From the NCBI GenBank assembly GCA_018812925.1, contig JAHJCU010000004.1, forward strand, positions 165,621 to 229,620: DNA of 64,000 nt, written 5' to 3'. Below, piece after piece: positions 27,472 to 35,756 of this stretch (its first letter is position 1; the number at the start of each line of letters is the position of its first letter). Under the pieces are notes generated by a model. That model made no database searches. It saw nothing but the letters and a program-made list of their open reading frames with translations, and was not told the DNA's origin. This stretch comes from Candidatus Omnitrophota bacterium. GTDB taxonomy: Bacteria > CAIJMQ01. A program made the translations under genes and the position numbers.

Positions 27472-28542
27472 TTATCCAAAGAAAACCTTAGCTTCTTCCA
27501 AAAGGTCATTATTAACGACTCTTATTTCACCAACCGCTTCTTCAAGAGGAACAGACACAAGTTCTCCTTTTCTAAGGGCCGCCATTTTGCCGAATTCTTC
27601 TTTTTTAACCATATCTATGGCTTTAAGTCCTAATCTGGTGGCAAAATATCTGTCAAATGCCGAAGGAGAACCTCCTCTTTGCAGATGTCCTAAAATAACA
27701 GAACGAGTTTCAATACCCGTTCTGTTTTCTATTTCTTTTTCCAAAGCTTTTGCTATTCCGCCCAATTTTACATGTCCAAAAGAATCAGTTCCTTCAGATT
27801 GAGTGAAGAATTTTCCCGCCTGCTTGCTTTCGCAAGAAGCGGGCAGGTCTCCACCCTTTGGAAGCGCGCCTTCGGCAACCGCAATAATACTGTAAAGTTT
27901 GCCGTTTTCTTTTCTTTTATTTATTACTTTACAAACTTCATCTATGTTAAAAGGCTCTTCAGGAATAAGGATTACATGGGCTCCGCCCGCTATCCCGCCT
28001 TCAAGAGCAATCCAACCGGCATGTCGTCCCATTACTTCTACGACCAAAACTCTATGATGAGACTTTGCAGTTGTATGAAGAGAATCTATTGCTTCAGATA
28101 CGCGATTGATTGCTGTATCAAAGCCAAAACAAATATCCGTAGCCGAAAGGTCGTTATCTATTGTTTTTGGGACACCTACTACCTTAACGCCTTTTTTACT
28201 CAATTTATTTGCGACTCCGAGCGTATCGTCTCCGCCTATAGCTACTAAAGCATGAAGACCGAGTTGATTCATGTTCTCTATCGCTTTTTGCTCTCCGCCT
28301 TCTTCTTTATACGGATTTGTTCTAGAAGTTCCAAGAATTGTTCCTCCTTCGCGATGAATATCTTCCACTTTATCTATACTTATTTCTTCGACGTTTTTGT
28401 TAAGCAGTCCGCGCCATCCGTCTTTTATTCCTATTATTTCGTACCCCAATTTTTCACCTTTTACTACCACAGCACGTATTACCGCGTTTAACCCAGGAGC
28501 GTCTCCGCCACCGGTCAGCACGCCTATTTTCTTCTTTTCCAT
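27472..28542 (-). CDS. 6-phosphofructokinase, pyrophosphate-type residues
   Basis: A 356-residue PfkA-family enzyme that phosphorylates fructose 6-phosphate in glycolysis. 'GGGDAPGLNA' near the start, 'PKTIDND' (125-131) and 'GHLQRGGSPSAFDR' are conserved. Two donor-site positions point to pyrophosphate rather than ATP: 'IGGDDT' (102-107) has Asp where ATP enzymes have Gly (position 104 in E. coli), and 'PKTIDND' has Lys where ATP enzymes have Gly (124). Residues about 233-244 ('LPASCESKQAG') are an insertion encoded by a GC-rich palindrome (27815-27847). The start overlaps coaBC by 19 bases. The donor could also be mixed. Confidence 0.9.
   Translation of the reverse strand: MEKKKIGVLTGGGDAPGLNAVIRAVVVKGEKLGYEIIGIKDGWRGLLNKNVEEISIDKVEDIHREGGTILGTSRTNPYKEEGGEQKAIENMNQLGLHALVAIGGDDTLGVANKLSKKGVKVVGVPKTIDNDLSATDICFGFDTAINRVSEAIDSLHTTAKSHHRVLVVEVMGRHAGWIALEGGIAGGAHVILIPEEPFNIDEVCKVINKRKENGKLYSIIAVAEGALPKGGDLPASCESKQAGKFFTQSEGTDSFGHVKLGGIAKALEKEIENRTGIETRSVILGHLQRGGSPSAFDRYFATRLGLKAIDMVKKEEFGKMAALRKGELVSVPLEEAVGEIRVVNNDLLEEAKVFFG
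27815..27847. repeat. In-frame GC-rich palindromic element (pfk copy)
   Basis: A 33-base element, CCCGCCTGCTTG at one end and AGCGGGCAGG at the other. Its reverse complement differs from the valS element (30844-30876) only in the central loop (GAA against AGA). In the phosphofructokinase it encodes about 'LPASCESKQAG' in a surface-loop position between 'ALPKGG' and the conserved 'KLGGIAKAL'. Confidence 0.8.
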
Positions 28543-29807
28543 TTGTTCCTCCCGATGTTTTGTATTTTATCAAGAATTTTATCCGCCAATTCTATTTTGG
28601 AAAGTAGCGGCATTTTTTCTATTTTACCGTTTTTATCAATAAAAACAGCTTTATTGGTATCACTACAAAAACCCGAGTTTTTCATAATGATGTCATTTGC
28701 TACAATCAAGTCAAGATTCTTTGTTTTCAATTTTTCCTTAGCTACATCTATCTGATTTTCTGTTTCTATGGAAAATCCGACCGTTATTTTGTTTTTCTTT
28801 ATTTTACCAACTTCCAATAATATATCGGAATTCGGGACAAGTTTAATATCCCACGACCCTTCTGCTCTTTTTCTTTTTTGCTTCGTAAAAGTTTTCGGCT
28901 TAAAATCACCTATCGCAGAAGCCATTATCAATACATCTGTAGAGGCTAAATTTTCAATTACTTTATCTCTCATTTGCCTTGCAGTTACAACATTTATAAT
29001 TTCAATTCCACCTGGTTGAGAAAGCAAAGTTGGGGCTGAAATTAATTTAACATCTGCTCCTCTTATTTTTGCCGCTTGAGCCAAAGCATAACCCATTTTG
29101 CCTGATGAAGCATTCCCAATAAAACGAATAGGGTCAAGAAATTCCCGAGTGCCTCCTGCAGTTATTAGAATTTTCACGCTTCTAAGATCTTCCCCGCCTG
29201 CTTGTCCCGATGTAACATCAGGGCGGGCAGGTTTTGCTGATAGGGCATGCTTAATATTTTTTATAATACTCTCTATTGAAGCAAACCTTCCTTCTCCTAT
29301 TTTACCGCTTGCTAAAACGCCTTTATCAACAGGAACTATATAATAGCCCTTATCTTTCAATTTACCTAAATTTTCTCTAAAAATTACATTTTTATACATA
29401 CCCTCATCCATTGCGGGAGCAAAGATTATAGGACCTTGAAAAGAAATAAGAAGCGTAGAAAGTAAATCGTCGGCTATACCGCACGCTGTTTTCGATATTA
29501 TGTTGGCGGTGGCAGGAGCTACAAACATCGCATCAGCCCACTGCGTAAGTTTGATATGAACAAGTTCCTCATGGTTTGAGGCCTGAATCTGGGTATTTTT
29601 GTCCAGTTTATTAAACATCTTCAAATAAACAGGATTTCCAGAAAGCGTTTGGAAAGTCAGAGGATTAATAAATTTAGTAGCATTATCTGTCATCACAACT
29701 TTTACCTGCGCGCCGTCTTCCTGTAATTTTCTTAGCAATTGGCACGATTTATAACAGGCAATGCTACCTGTTACACCTAATATAAATTTTTTACCCTCAA
29801 ATATCAT
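28524..29807 (-). CDS. coaBC: Bifunctional phosphopantothenoylcysteine decarboxylase/phosphopantothenate-cysteine ligase
   Basis: A 427-residue coenzyme A biosynthesis enzyme. The N-terminal CoaC flavoprotein half (1-180) has 'ILGVTGSIACYKSCQLLRKL', 'APATANIISKTACGIADDLL' and 'APAMDEGMYKN'. The C-terminal CoaB half begins at about 205 with 'KILITAGGTREFLDPIRFIGN'. Between them is a palindrome-encoded linker (29193-29231) read as about 'KPARPDVTSGQAGGED'. It shares an operon with valS, rpoZ and phosphofructokinase. With coaX at 45293 the window holds two steps of CoA synthesis. Confidence 0.95.
   Translation of the reverse strand: MIFEGKKFILGVTGSIACYKSCQLLRKLQEDGAQVKVVMTDNATKFINPLTFQTLSGNPVYLKMFNKLDKNTQIQASNHEELVHIKLTQWADAMFVAPATANIISKTACGIADDLLSTLLISFQGPIIFAPAMDEGMYKNVIFRENLGKLKDKGYYIVPVDKGVLASGKIGEGRFASIESIIKNIKHALSAKPARPDVTSGQAGGEDLRSVKILITAGGTREFLDPIRFIGNASSGKMGYALAQAAKIRGADVKLISAPTLLSQPGGIEIINVVTARQMRDKVIENLASTDVLIMASAIGDFKPKTFTKQKRKRAEGSWDIKLVPNSDILLEVGKIKKNKITVGFSIETENQIDVAKEKLKTKNLDLIVANDIIMKNSGFCSDTNKAVFIDKNGKIEKMPLLSKIELADKILDKIQNIGRNKWKRRK
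29193..29231. repeat. In-frame GC-rich palindromic element (coaBC linker copy)
   Basis: The 39-base element has the same ends as the pfk copy (CCCGCCTGCTTG and GCGGGCAGG) but a different interior, TCCCGATGTAACATCAGGG. It falls exactly in the linker between the CoaC and CoaB domains, where insertion should be harmless. Confidence 0.75.
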
Positions 29808-29868
29808 TTGCTTTTACTTTCTATAAGACAAATTTTCTCGTTAATTGAAAAAGGATTTTATATCCCCC

Positions 29869-30129
29869 TCAAGCTTTTTTTTGCTTTTCTTTCTTCTTCT
29901 CTTTTTTCTCGGGGATGTTTGGTTTTCTGCCAATTGTTATCTTTCCTTGAGCAATTTCTTCCAAAGCTATTTGCATAGGACCTTCAATTTCCGCCTGAAT
30001 TAGTTTGGGTGAGCCCGAAACCAATTCCCTCGCCCTCTTGCTTGCCAAAGTGATCAATTCGAAAACATTCTCAATCTTATCACTTGAGCTATCTGAATGT
30101 TTCTTTTTCTCTTCTATTTTTTTTACCAT
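29869..30129 (-). CDS. rpoZ: RNA polymerase omega subunit
   Basis: An 86-residue protein with 'NVFELITLASKRARELVSGSPKL' and 'PMQIALEEIAQGKI', the conserved omega core that helps RNA polymerase assembly. The last 20 residues are almost all Lys and Glu, a common variable tail. It lies 3 bases after valS and 61 bases before coaBC. In many bacteria rpoZ neighbours coaBC and gmk or priA, so the context supports the call. Confidence 0.9.
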   Translation of the reverse strand: MVKKIEEKKKHSDSSSDKIENVFELITLASKRARELVSGSPKLIQAEIEGPMQIALEEIAQGKITIGRKPNIPEKKEKKKEKQKKA

Positions 30130-30132
30130 TTT

Positions 30133-32862
30133 TTATTTTCCCCCAATAGTTTTTAGTATCTGGTATAACTTTTCTCTCTTTTTTAAGAATTCTTCTTTTT
30201 CTGCTTTACATTTCTCTATTGCGCTCGGCTGCGCCTTTGACATAAAATCTCGGTTCGCTAATTTCTTCTCTATCCTTATCATTCCCTCGTCCATTTTTGA
30301 CAATTCTTTTTTTATCCTTGTATTCTCCCTTTCCAAATCTATGTCCTTTAATAAAATATAAACGCAAGTTCCCGACGAAGTAACTTGAGAAGAGAACTTC
30401 TCTTTAGCAGATATTTCTTTTTTTATCTGGATATCTTCAGCGTTTATAACCGATATTATGCTGTCTTTTTCTTTTATGAAAATTCCTTCTTCCTCTTCAG
30501 AGGATGGAATAACAACAAACTTCAACTTTTCGTGAAACGAGATATTCCGCTCAGCTCTAATGTTTCTGCTTGCTTGAATAACTTCATATTTCCAGGTCGC
30601 CTCCTCAACAACCTTGTCTTCCGTTTTATCGATTTTAGAAATTGGCCACTGCGCAATTGCAACGCTTTCAGAAAAATTGCCACTTTTATACTGCGAAAGA
30701 TGACTCCAGATTTCTTCTGTTATAAAAGGCATAAAAGGGTGCAGTAATCTTACTATTTTATCCAGAACATAGAACAATGTCTGCCTGCTGATTTGCGCCG
30801 TTTCGGATAAAACAGGATTCGGGTCCAAAGGACCATTTTCTTTCCTGCCCGCTTCTTGCAGAAGCAAGCAGGCGGGCTTGAATTTATACTTGATTAATTC
30901 TATATACCAGTCACAAAACTCGTGCCAGAAAAATTTAAAAAGCAACTCTGCCGATTCACTGAATTTAAAGTTTTTCAATAGTTCTGTAACTTTTTTATTG
31001 ACTTCTTCTGCCCTTCTTAAAATAAATTTCTCGTCCAACCCTAGGGAAAGTTCATATATGTCTTCTACAGGTTTAAATCCATCCCCCAGGTTTCCAATAG
31101 CGAATCGGGAAGCATTCCATATCTTGTTGCTGAAATTTCTCATGCCTTCAAACCTGTCCAGAGAAAAAATTATATCCTGTCCGGCTCCGGTATTAAGCTG
31201 CACAAGCGCCATTCTTAACGCATCTGTTCCGAAATCTTCTATTAATTCCAGAGGGTCGACAACATTGCCTTTGGACTTTGACATTTTTCTGCCTTTTTTA
31301 TCCCTGATTATGGGATGAATATAAACAGTGCTAAAAGGAACATCACCCTTAAATTTAAGTCCCATTAAAATCATTCTTGATACCCAAGAATATATAATGT
31401 CATATGCTGTGACAAGAGTAGAAGTCGGATAAAAATGTTTCAAGTCAACAGTATCCTGCGGCCAACCAAGAGTTGACATAGGCCATAGGCTTGAAGAAAA
31501 CCAGGTGTCTAATACATCTGTTTCTTTGGTTATGTTTTTACTGTCGCATTTTTTGCAAGATTTACCATCCACAACCTCTTTATTAAGCATAATTTCGTTA
31601 CAATCTTCGCAATAGGATACAGGAATGGTATGTCCCCACCATATTTGCCTTGAAATACACCAATCTTTTACATTATCCATCCAATCAAGATATATTTTAG
31701 TCCATCTTTCGGGAACAAATTTTATTTTGCCGCTTTTTACCGCTTTAACAGCAGGGCCTTTAAGTTTTTGAACATCAACAAACCATTGGGTAGATAGATA
31801 CGGCTCTATCATTGTCCCGCAACGGTCACAATACCCTACTGAATGTAAATGAGGAGTAATTTTTACAAGATATCCTTCTTCCCTTAAATCGTTGACTACT
31901 TCTTCTCTGCATTTAAATCGCTCAAGTCCTTCATATTTTTTAGGAACTTGTTTCATTTTGCCTTCTTTATCCATAATTACAAGATTAGCTAAGCCGTGCG
32001 TTTTGCCCATCTCGAAATCTGCAGGATCGTGGGCAGGAGTTACTTTAACGGCACCTGTCCCGAATGAAATTGAAACCCTTTCATCTGATATTACAGGAAT
32101 TTCCCTTTGCGTCAAAGGCAAAATAAGTGTCTTATTTATAAACCGTTTATACCTTTTGTCTTTAGGATTTACCGCAACCGCCACATCACCAAACATTGTC
32201 TCCGGCCTTGTAGTCGCCACAGTGAGCTGCCCCTTACCATCTTTTAAGGGATAATTTATATGGAACAATTTACCTTCAGTCTCTCGATATTCCACTTCCA
32301 CATTAGAAAGAGCGGTTCTACAGCGCGGGCACCAGTTAACAATATAATTACCTCTATATATCAATCTGTCTTTAAATAACTGCGCAAAAGCTTCTTCTAC
32401 CGCTTTAGAGTGTTCTTTGTCCATCGTAAATGAAAACCTGGACCAATCACAAGAACATCCCAACTTTTCAAGCTGTTTGATTATTCTCTTTTCCTGTTGT
32501 TCTTTCCAATCCCAAATTTTACTTATAAGCTTATCTTTGCCAAGTTCGTGTTTGTTTATATTTTGCTTTGCTAATTCTCTTTCTATGACATTTTCCGTAG
32601 CAATACCAGCATGGTCACAACCCGGTATCCAAAGCGCGTCAAATCCCTGCATTCTCTTAAAACGTATTATTATGTCCTGAAGCGTTCCGCCTAATGCGTG
32701 TCCCATATGCAAGGAACCCGTTACATTGGGTGGAGGAATAACAATACAATAGGGTTTCTTGGGAGAAGAAGTATGAACTTCAAAAAGTTTTCTTTCTTCC
32801 CAGAAGGTAAACCACTTATTTTCTACTTCTTTGGGATTGTACCGTGGGGATATTTCTTGCAT
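30133..32862 (-). CDS. valS: Valyl-tRNA synthetase
   Basis: A 909-residue class I tRNA synthetase. HMGH at 52-55 is the HIGH motif; 'GRKMSKSKGNVVDPLELIEDFG' carries KMSKS near residue 520. The editing (CP1) domain with 'TTRPETMFGD' and zinc-like cysteines ('CEDCNEIM', 'CKKCDSK') is present. A C-terminal coiled coil occupies the last 70 residues. An in-frame palindrome at 30844-30876 adds about 'PACLLLQEAGR' near residues 662-673 in the anticodon-binding region, right after 'WYIELIKYKFK'. It is the first gene of the valS-rpoZ-coaBC-pfk operon. Confidence 0.97.
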   Translation of the reverse strand: MQEISPRYNPKEVENKWFTFWEERKLFEVHTSSPKKPYCIVIPPPNVTGSLHMGHALGGTLQDIIIRFKRMQGFDALWIPGCDHAGIATENVIERELAKQNINKHELGKDKLISKIWDWKEQQEKRIIKQLEKLGCSCDWSRFSFTMDKEHSKAVEEAFAQLFKDRLIYRGNYIVNWCPRCRTALSNVEVEYRETEGKLFHINYPLKDGKGQLTVATTRPETMFGDVAVAVNPKDKRYKRFINKTLILPLTQREIPVISDERVSISFGTGAVKVTPAHDPADFEMGKTHGLANLVIMDKEGKMKQVPKKYEGLERFKCREEVVNDLREEGYLVKITPHLHSVGYCDRCGTMIEPYLSTQWFVDVQKLKGPAVKAVKSGKIKFVPERWTKIYLDWMDNVKDWCISRQIWWGHTIPVSYCEDCNEIMLNKEVVDGKSCKKCDSKNITKETDVLDTWFSSSLWPMSTLGWPQDTVDLKHFYPTSTLVTAYDIIYSWVSRMILMGLKFKGDVPFSTVYIHPIIRDKKGRKMSKSKGNVVDPLELIEDFGTDALRMALVQLNTGAGQDIIFSLDRFEGMRNFSNKIWNASRFAIGNLGDGFKPVEDIYELSLGLDEKFILRRAEEVNKKVTELLKNFKFSESAELLFKFFWHEFCDWYIELIKYKFKPACLLLQEAGRKENGPLDPNPVLSETAQISRQTLFYVLDKIVRLLHPFMPFITEEIWSHLSQYKSGNFSESVAIAQWPISKIDKTEDKVVEEATWKYEVIQASRNIRAERNISFHEKLKFVVIPSSEEEEGIFIKEKDSIISVINAEDIQIKKEISAKEKFSSQVTSSGTCVYILLKDIDLERENTRIKKELSKMDEGMIRIEKKLANRDFMSKAQPSAIEKCKAEKEEFLKKREKLYQILKTIGGK
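30844..30876. repeat. In-frame GC-rich palindromic element (valS copy)
   Basis: A 33-base element beginning CCTGCCCGCTTCTTGC and ending GCAAGCAGGCGGG. The two arms pair with a small bulge. It is almost identical to the pfk copy and very close to addA copy 2. In ValS it adds about eleven residues in a loop of the anticodon-binding domain. Confidence 0.8.
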
Positions 32863-32948
32863 TTTTAAGCCCTACTTATACAATAAAAACCCGCTTAATT
32901 CAAGTGATAGACAGGGTTTTAACAATTAAGTTGCTTCTAAACGAGGAT

Positions 32949-33022
32949 TTAATTCAAATTGCGAGTTTTCCTTCTTACATACAGAAAATAAAGTAGCGGG
33001 ATTACAAAAAGAGTGAGCATTA
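32949..33022 (-). pseudogene. Truncated 3' end of an RND efflux pump gene
   Basis: Reading the minus strand, the codons before a TAA at 32949-32951 give 'ILMLTLFVIPLLYFLYVRRKTRN'-like sequence. The intact RND pump gene at 36216 ends in 'ILTLFVIPLLYFLYVSRR'. About 46 bases match with four mismatches, several at third codon positions. No 5' part exists. It is either the remnant of a second pump gene or a duplicated 3' end left when the adjacent accessory DNA arrived. Confidence 0.75.
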
Positions 33023-33074
33023 AGATACCTATCTGATTTATAAGACAGGTCAAGTACCTTCTGCAAAAAAGGAA

Positions 33075-33133
33075 GTATAACGATTGAACTAAGCCGCTCC
33101 GCTCTTGCGGCGTCGGCTTCAGTGATTGGTCAG
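33075..33133 (-). repeat. Possible degraded attC site (cassette recombination site)
   Basis: Read on the minus strand, the arms 'AATCACTGAAGCCGACGCCGC' (first 20 bases considered) and 'GGAGCGGCTTAGTTCAATCG' pair imperfectly with unpaired extra bases, and the right end is GTTATAC, near the GTTRRRY core. The left core box is degenerate (CCAAT rather than a box ending in AAC). It starts 16 bases after the serine hydrolase stop, the expected place for a cassette site. It is weaker than the other two sites. Confidence 0.45.
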
Positions 33134-33148
33134 GTACTCCTTAGCGAC

Positions 33149-34540
33149 TTACTTAAATTTCTTAGCCGTCATTTCTCTGCCGCCCTGGTACAGGGTCAGG
33201 CTCTCGACCACACCCGCTTCGCTGAGGTTAAACATAATTTGCGCATCAACTACCTTATAGAAAAATTTAGTCTCTGCTTCAGGGAACACCTCGAACTTTC
33301 CTTGTCCAGTTGCTTGAGCATAGAGTCCGTCTCCCTCCCTGATGATTGTGATAATGAAATTCGGAGCAAGCTCATACTGGCCCACATAAGCATCATAGAT
33401 TTTAGGGTCTAATTTAATTGCCGTACGTCCTTTAGAAGGTTCAAAATTTGTTAGTGCATATTTGTTTTCAAGCAAGTGAAGTCCAATATCATCTATGTCG
33501 TTTGTAGAATTTGAGAGCACTACCACACCAACACGCTTCTTTTTGTCAAAACCGATAAAAGAATGATAGCCTCCAGTCCCTCCATTATGCCACACGATTT
33601 CTGTGCCATATTTGTTTAGCACATGCCAGCCCAGCCCAATTTCTAAATTAAGCACGCCGGTGTTATTTCGAACGAGATGTGTTTCTTGCATAACCGGCAA
33701 TAAGTCAGATTTGATTAAACCCAAATTAGCAGCCACGAATTTAAGCATGTCGTTTGCCGTCGAATGCAAAGCACCTGCACCTGCTAAAGTTGGAATATCC
33801 CAATTCATTGCGGTTTTTCCAGCTTGATCATGCCCCATCGCCATAGTTGCTTGAAGTTCAGTCGAGAGCTTAATTCGTGTACTGTTCATCTTGAGTGGCT
33901 CGCAGATGCGTGTTATTACCAGCGTTTCATAATCCATCCCCGCTTTAAGGGCTAGAATGTGGCCCAACAGTCCACCACCCAAATTAGAGTATTCGTATTT
34001 GGCGCCAATGTCTCTGGTTAGCGTGTAGTTCGACAGAAATTCATACATCTGCTCAACGGTATAATCCGCGTATGGATTATTCATATTCTTGGGAGCAAAA
34101 TTACCTGGTAATCGTGGAAGGCCCGAAGTATGGATAGCCAAATGAAAAAGCGTGATTTCTTTGCCATCTTTGGTTGGAACTTTAACTGATTTAGGGAGGA
34201 ATTTCGTTATCGGATCGCTAAGCCTCAGCTCTCCCCGCTTGACCATGTCCGCTAGTAATAGAGAAGTGAAGACTTTGGTAATTGAGCCGATTTCAAACAC
34301 TGTGTTGCCATCAGGTTTTTGGCTATGGTCTTGACTCAATTTACCGTAGCTAATAATCTTGCTTCCTTGGTCATTAACAAGGCCAACAATTAAGCCGACA
34401 CTCTTCTTATACTTATCAACTCGCTCTTGGAGAATCCTTTCGACTTCAGTTTCGGCCTGACCGTCTTGAGCAGCAAACACATGTTGTGGCAACAAAATTA
34501 AAAGATACCCAAATACCAAGAGTTTGAACAGCTTGCTCAT
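33149..34540 (-). CDS. Serine hydrolase, class C beta-lactamase/penicillin-binding fold
   Basis: A 463-residue secreted enzyme. A signal peptide ends near 'HVFAAQDG' (residue 24). The three active-site motifs are SITK (86-89), YSN (184-186) and HNG (318-320, in place of KTG), the pattern of esterase/DD-peptidase-like members rather than strong beta-lactamases. A C-terminal domain of about 100 residues (DUF3471-like) follows. Codon use is visibly richer in G and C than in neighbours. A perfect AGGAGG lies before the ATG. It is probably a horizontally acquired cassette gene; the substrate is unknown. Confidence 0.88.
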   Translation of the reverse strand: MSKLFKLLVFGYLLILLPQHVFAAQDGQAETEVERILQERVDKYKKSVGLIVGLVNDQGSKIISYGKLSQDHSQKPDGNTVFEIGSITKVFTSLLLADMVKRGELRLSDPITKFLPKSVKVPTKDGKEITLFHLAIHTSGLPRLPGNFAPKNMNNPYADYTVEQMYEFLSNYTLTRDIGAKYEYSNLGGGLLGHILALKAGMDYETLVITRICEPLKMNSTRIKLSTELQATMAMGHDQAGKTAMNWDIPTLAGAGALHSTANDMLKFVAANLGLIKSDLLPVMQETHLVRNNTGVLNLEIGLGWHVLNKYGTEIVWHNGGTGGYHSFIGFDKKKRVGVVVLSNSTNDIDDIGLHLLENKYALTNFEPSKGRTAIKLDPKIYDAYVGQYELAPNFIITIIREGDGLYAQATGQGKFEVFPEAETKFFYKVVDAQIMFNLSEAGVVESLTLYQGGREMTAKKFK

Positions 34541-34587
34541 TGGTCCTCCTTTGGTTTATTCTATCATGCCAAAAAGAGTTACCTAAT

Positions 34588-34656
34588 TAGTGAGCATAAA
34601 CAACCGTCCCCTTTCCTGACAAATGTTATCTTGCAAGACCTGACCCCATTATCCTG
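34588..34656. repeat. REP-transposon-like sequence fragment
   Basis: On the minus strand the sequence GGGGTCAGGTCTTGC is followed by AAGATAACATTTGTCAGG and AAAGGGGACGGTTG. These short words commonly border REP-associated (RAYT) or IS200-type transposase genes in bacterial genomes; that association is from memory. No transposase gene is present. A second GGGGTCAGGTCTTGTCCC occurs at 48664. Confidence 0.4.
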
Positions 34657-34812
34657 TTACATGCCTCCGCCAAAGCTGTCGGAAAGTTTCAACGCGATAT
34701 TTCGATCAATATTAAATTTTTCGCCAAAGGTGGAAAGAACAGCTTGAGAACAGGAAAAACCATTTTTGAAAAGTACTACCGCCTTTTCTGGATAATTTAT
34801 TTTTTTATTCAT
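34657..34812 (-). pseudogene. C_GCAxxG_C_C family protein, C-terminally truncated
   Basis: A 51-residue ORF, 'MNKKINYPEKAVVLFKNGF' onward, then 'SCSQAVLSTFGEKF' and 'ALKLSDSFGGGM' followed by a stop. This matches the N-terminal part of C_GCAxxG_C_C proteins, which normally continue for about 90 more residues with further cysteines. The ORF begins 8 bases after the end of the attC site, the normal place for a cassette gene start. The rest appears to have been replaced by the REP-like sequence. Start is supported by AAGGAAAAATG. Confidence 0.7.
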
Positions 34813-34819
34813 TTTTCCT

Positions 34820-34927
34820 TTCTAACATTTCGCTTAAGCGGTAAAGCGTAATTGGCGCGGTTAGTGCCGAGCGCAGCGACAGCACTAACCGTGACATAGC
34901 TTTGTCCGGTTGAAGCATTTGTTAGCT
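34820..34927 (-). repeat. attC site (integron cassette recombination site)
   Basis: On the minus strand it starts AGCTAAC (34927-34921) followed by AAATGCTTCAACCGGACAAA and ends with CGCTTTACCGCTTAAGCG and GTTAGAA (34826-34820). The arms are imperfectly complementary with unpaired bases, and the middle contains a strong GGTTAGTGC/GCACTAACC stem. Length is 108 bases, within the attC range. It lies 15 bases after the C39 gene. Confidence 0.75.
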
Positions 34928-34944
34928 TTATTTTCCTATATTAA

Positions 34945-35580
34945 TCATTGAGAAATTGACAGATTCAGATGAATACCTTTAAATACTGCATTATTCCACT
35001 TATTAAGCAATTCTAAAGCTGGAACCGTGATATTTCCTGGTAAATCACCATTCATATCTGATTTTACAAGTGAATCATATACAAAATACTCATTAGTATT
35101 GAATCCCATCACTGTTATATAATGTAAGTACTTACTATTTCCAATGATTATAATAATTGGGATTTCATTAATAATTTTGTTTTTAATCCATTGTTCTTTT
35201 TGTTTATTTGATAATAAACCTAAATAATAATTTTTTGCTTTAATACTTTTGTTTTTCAGGTATCTCGTTAGACCCCATGGATATATATATCCATTTCCAA
35301 GTTTTTCATTTATTGCTTCATATATTTTATATGGATCTTTAATTTCATTTTTTTCTAAATAAAGCACAGCCATTACAGAATGTGCACCACATGTATTTCC
35401 TTCTTGAATCCGATTAAGCTTTGAATTCCATTTTAGTTCATATAAAGACTTATTTTTTGTTAAGCCTGGCGAGAAAACAATTTCTATATCAAATACTCTG
35501 ATCAAAACCAATAAAACCATTGATATAAGAATCAATAATATTACAGTTATATTTAAAAATGATTTTAATTGTTTAGTCAT
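34945..35580 (-). CDS. C39-like cysteine peptidase, membrane anchored
   Basis: The start chosen is ATG 35580 (MTKQLKSFLN), which has GGAG at a good distance; an earlier in-frame ATG at 35637 lies inside the attC site. The product has one N-terminal span (about 8-28). 'IQEGNTCGAHSVMAVLYL' contains the catalytic Cys, and 'KYLHYITVMGFNTNEYFVYDS' the catalytic His and an Asp, as in C39 bacteriocin-processing and related papain-like peptidases. There is no ABC transporter fusion. It is one cassette of the array; possible roles are peptide processing or immunity, unproven. Confidence 0.75.
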   Translation of the reverse strand: MTKQLKSFLNITVILLILISMVLLVLIRVFDIEIVFSPGLTKNKSLYELKWNSKLNRIQEGNTCGAHSVMAVLYLEKNEIKDPYKIYEAINEKLGNGYIYPWGLTRYLKNKSIKAKNYYLGLLSNKQKEQWIKNKIINEIPIIIIIGNSKYLHYITVMGFNTNEYFVYDSLVKSDMNGDLPGNITVPALELLNKWNNAVFKGIHLNLSISQ

Positions 35581-35636
35581 TTCAATCAACTCCTTCAATT
35601 TATTAAATGCTAAATCTCTGCGCACGAAGCGCGTCA

Positions 35637-35734
35637 AGCTAACGTCCTTGCTTCACCAGCGTTGCTCAAACATAACATCAACATTTTATTGCCGCAAGCG
35701 CTTATTCAACGTCGGGTGCAAGCAATTGTTAGGT
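35637..35734 (-). repeat. attC site (integron cassette recombination site)
   Basis: On the minus strand it starts ACCTAAC (35734-35728), a perfect RYYYAAC box, followed by AATTGCTTGCACCCGACG, and ends GGTGAAGCAAGGAC then GTTAGCT (35643-35637). The arms TTGCTTGCACC and GGTGAAGCAA pair with a single bulged base, a defining attC feature. It lies 22 bases after the lipoprotein gene's stop. Confidence 0.8.
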
Positions 35735-35756
35735 ATTTTGTTTTTTAAAAATTCCC

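Noticed and set aside
35580-35637. Earlier ATG (35637) as the start of the C39 peptidase
   Set aside because: It lies within the attC site and lacks a ribosome-binding site; ATG 35580 has GGAG at the correct distance.
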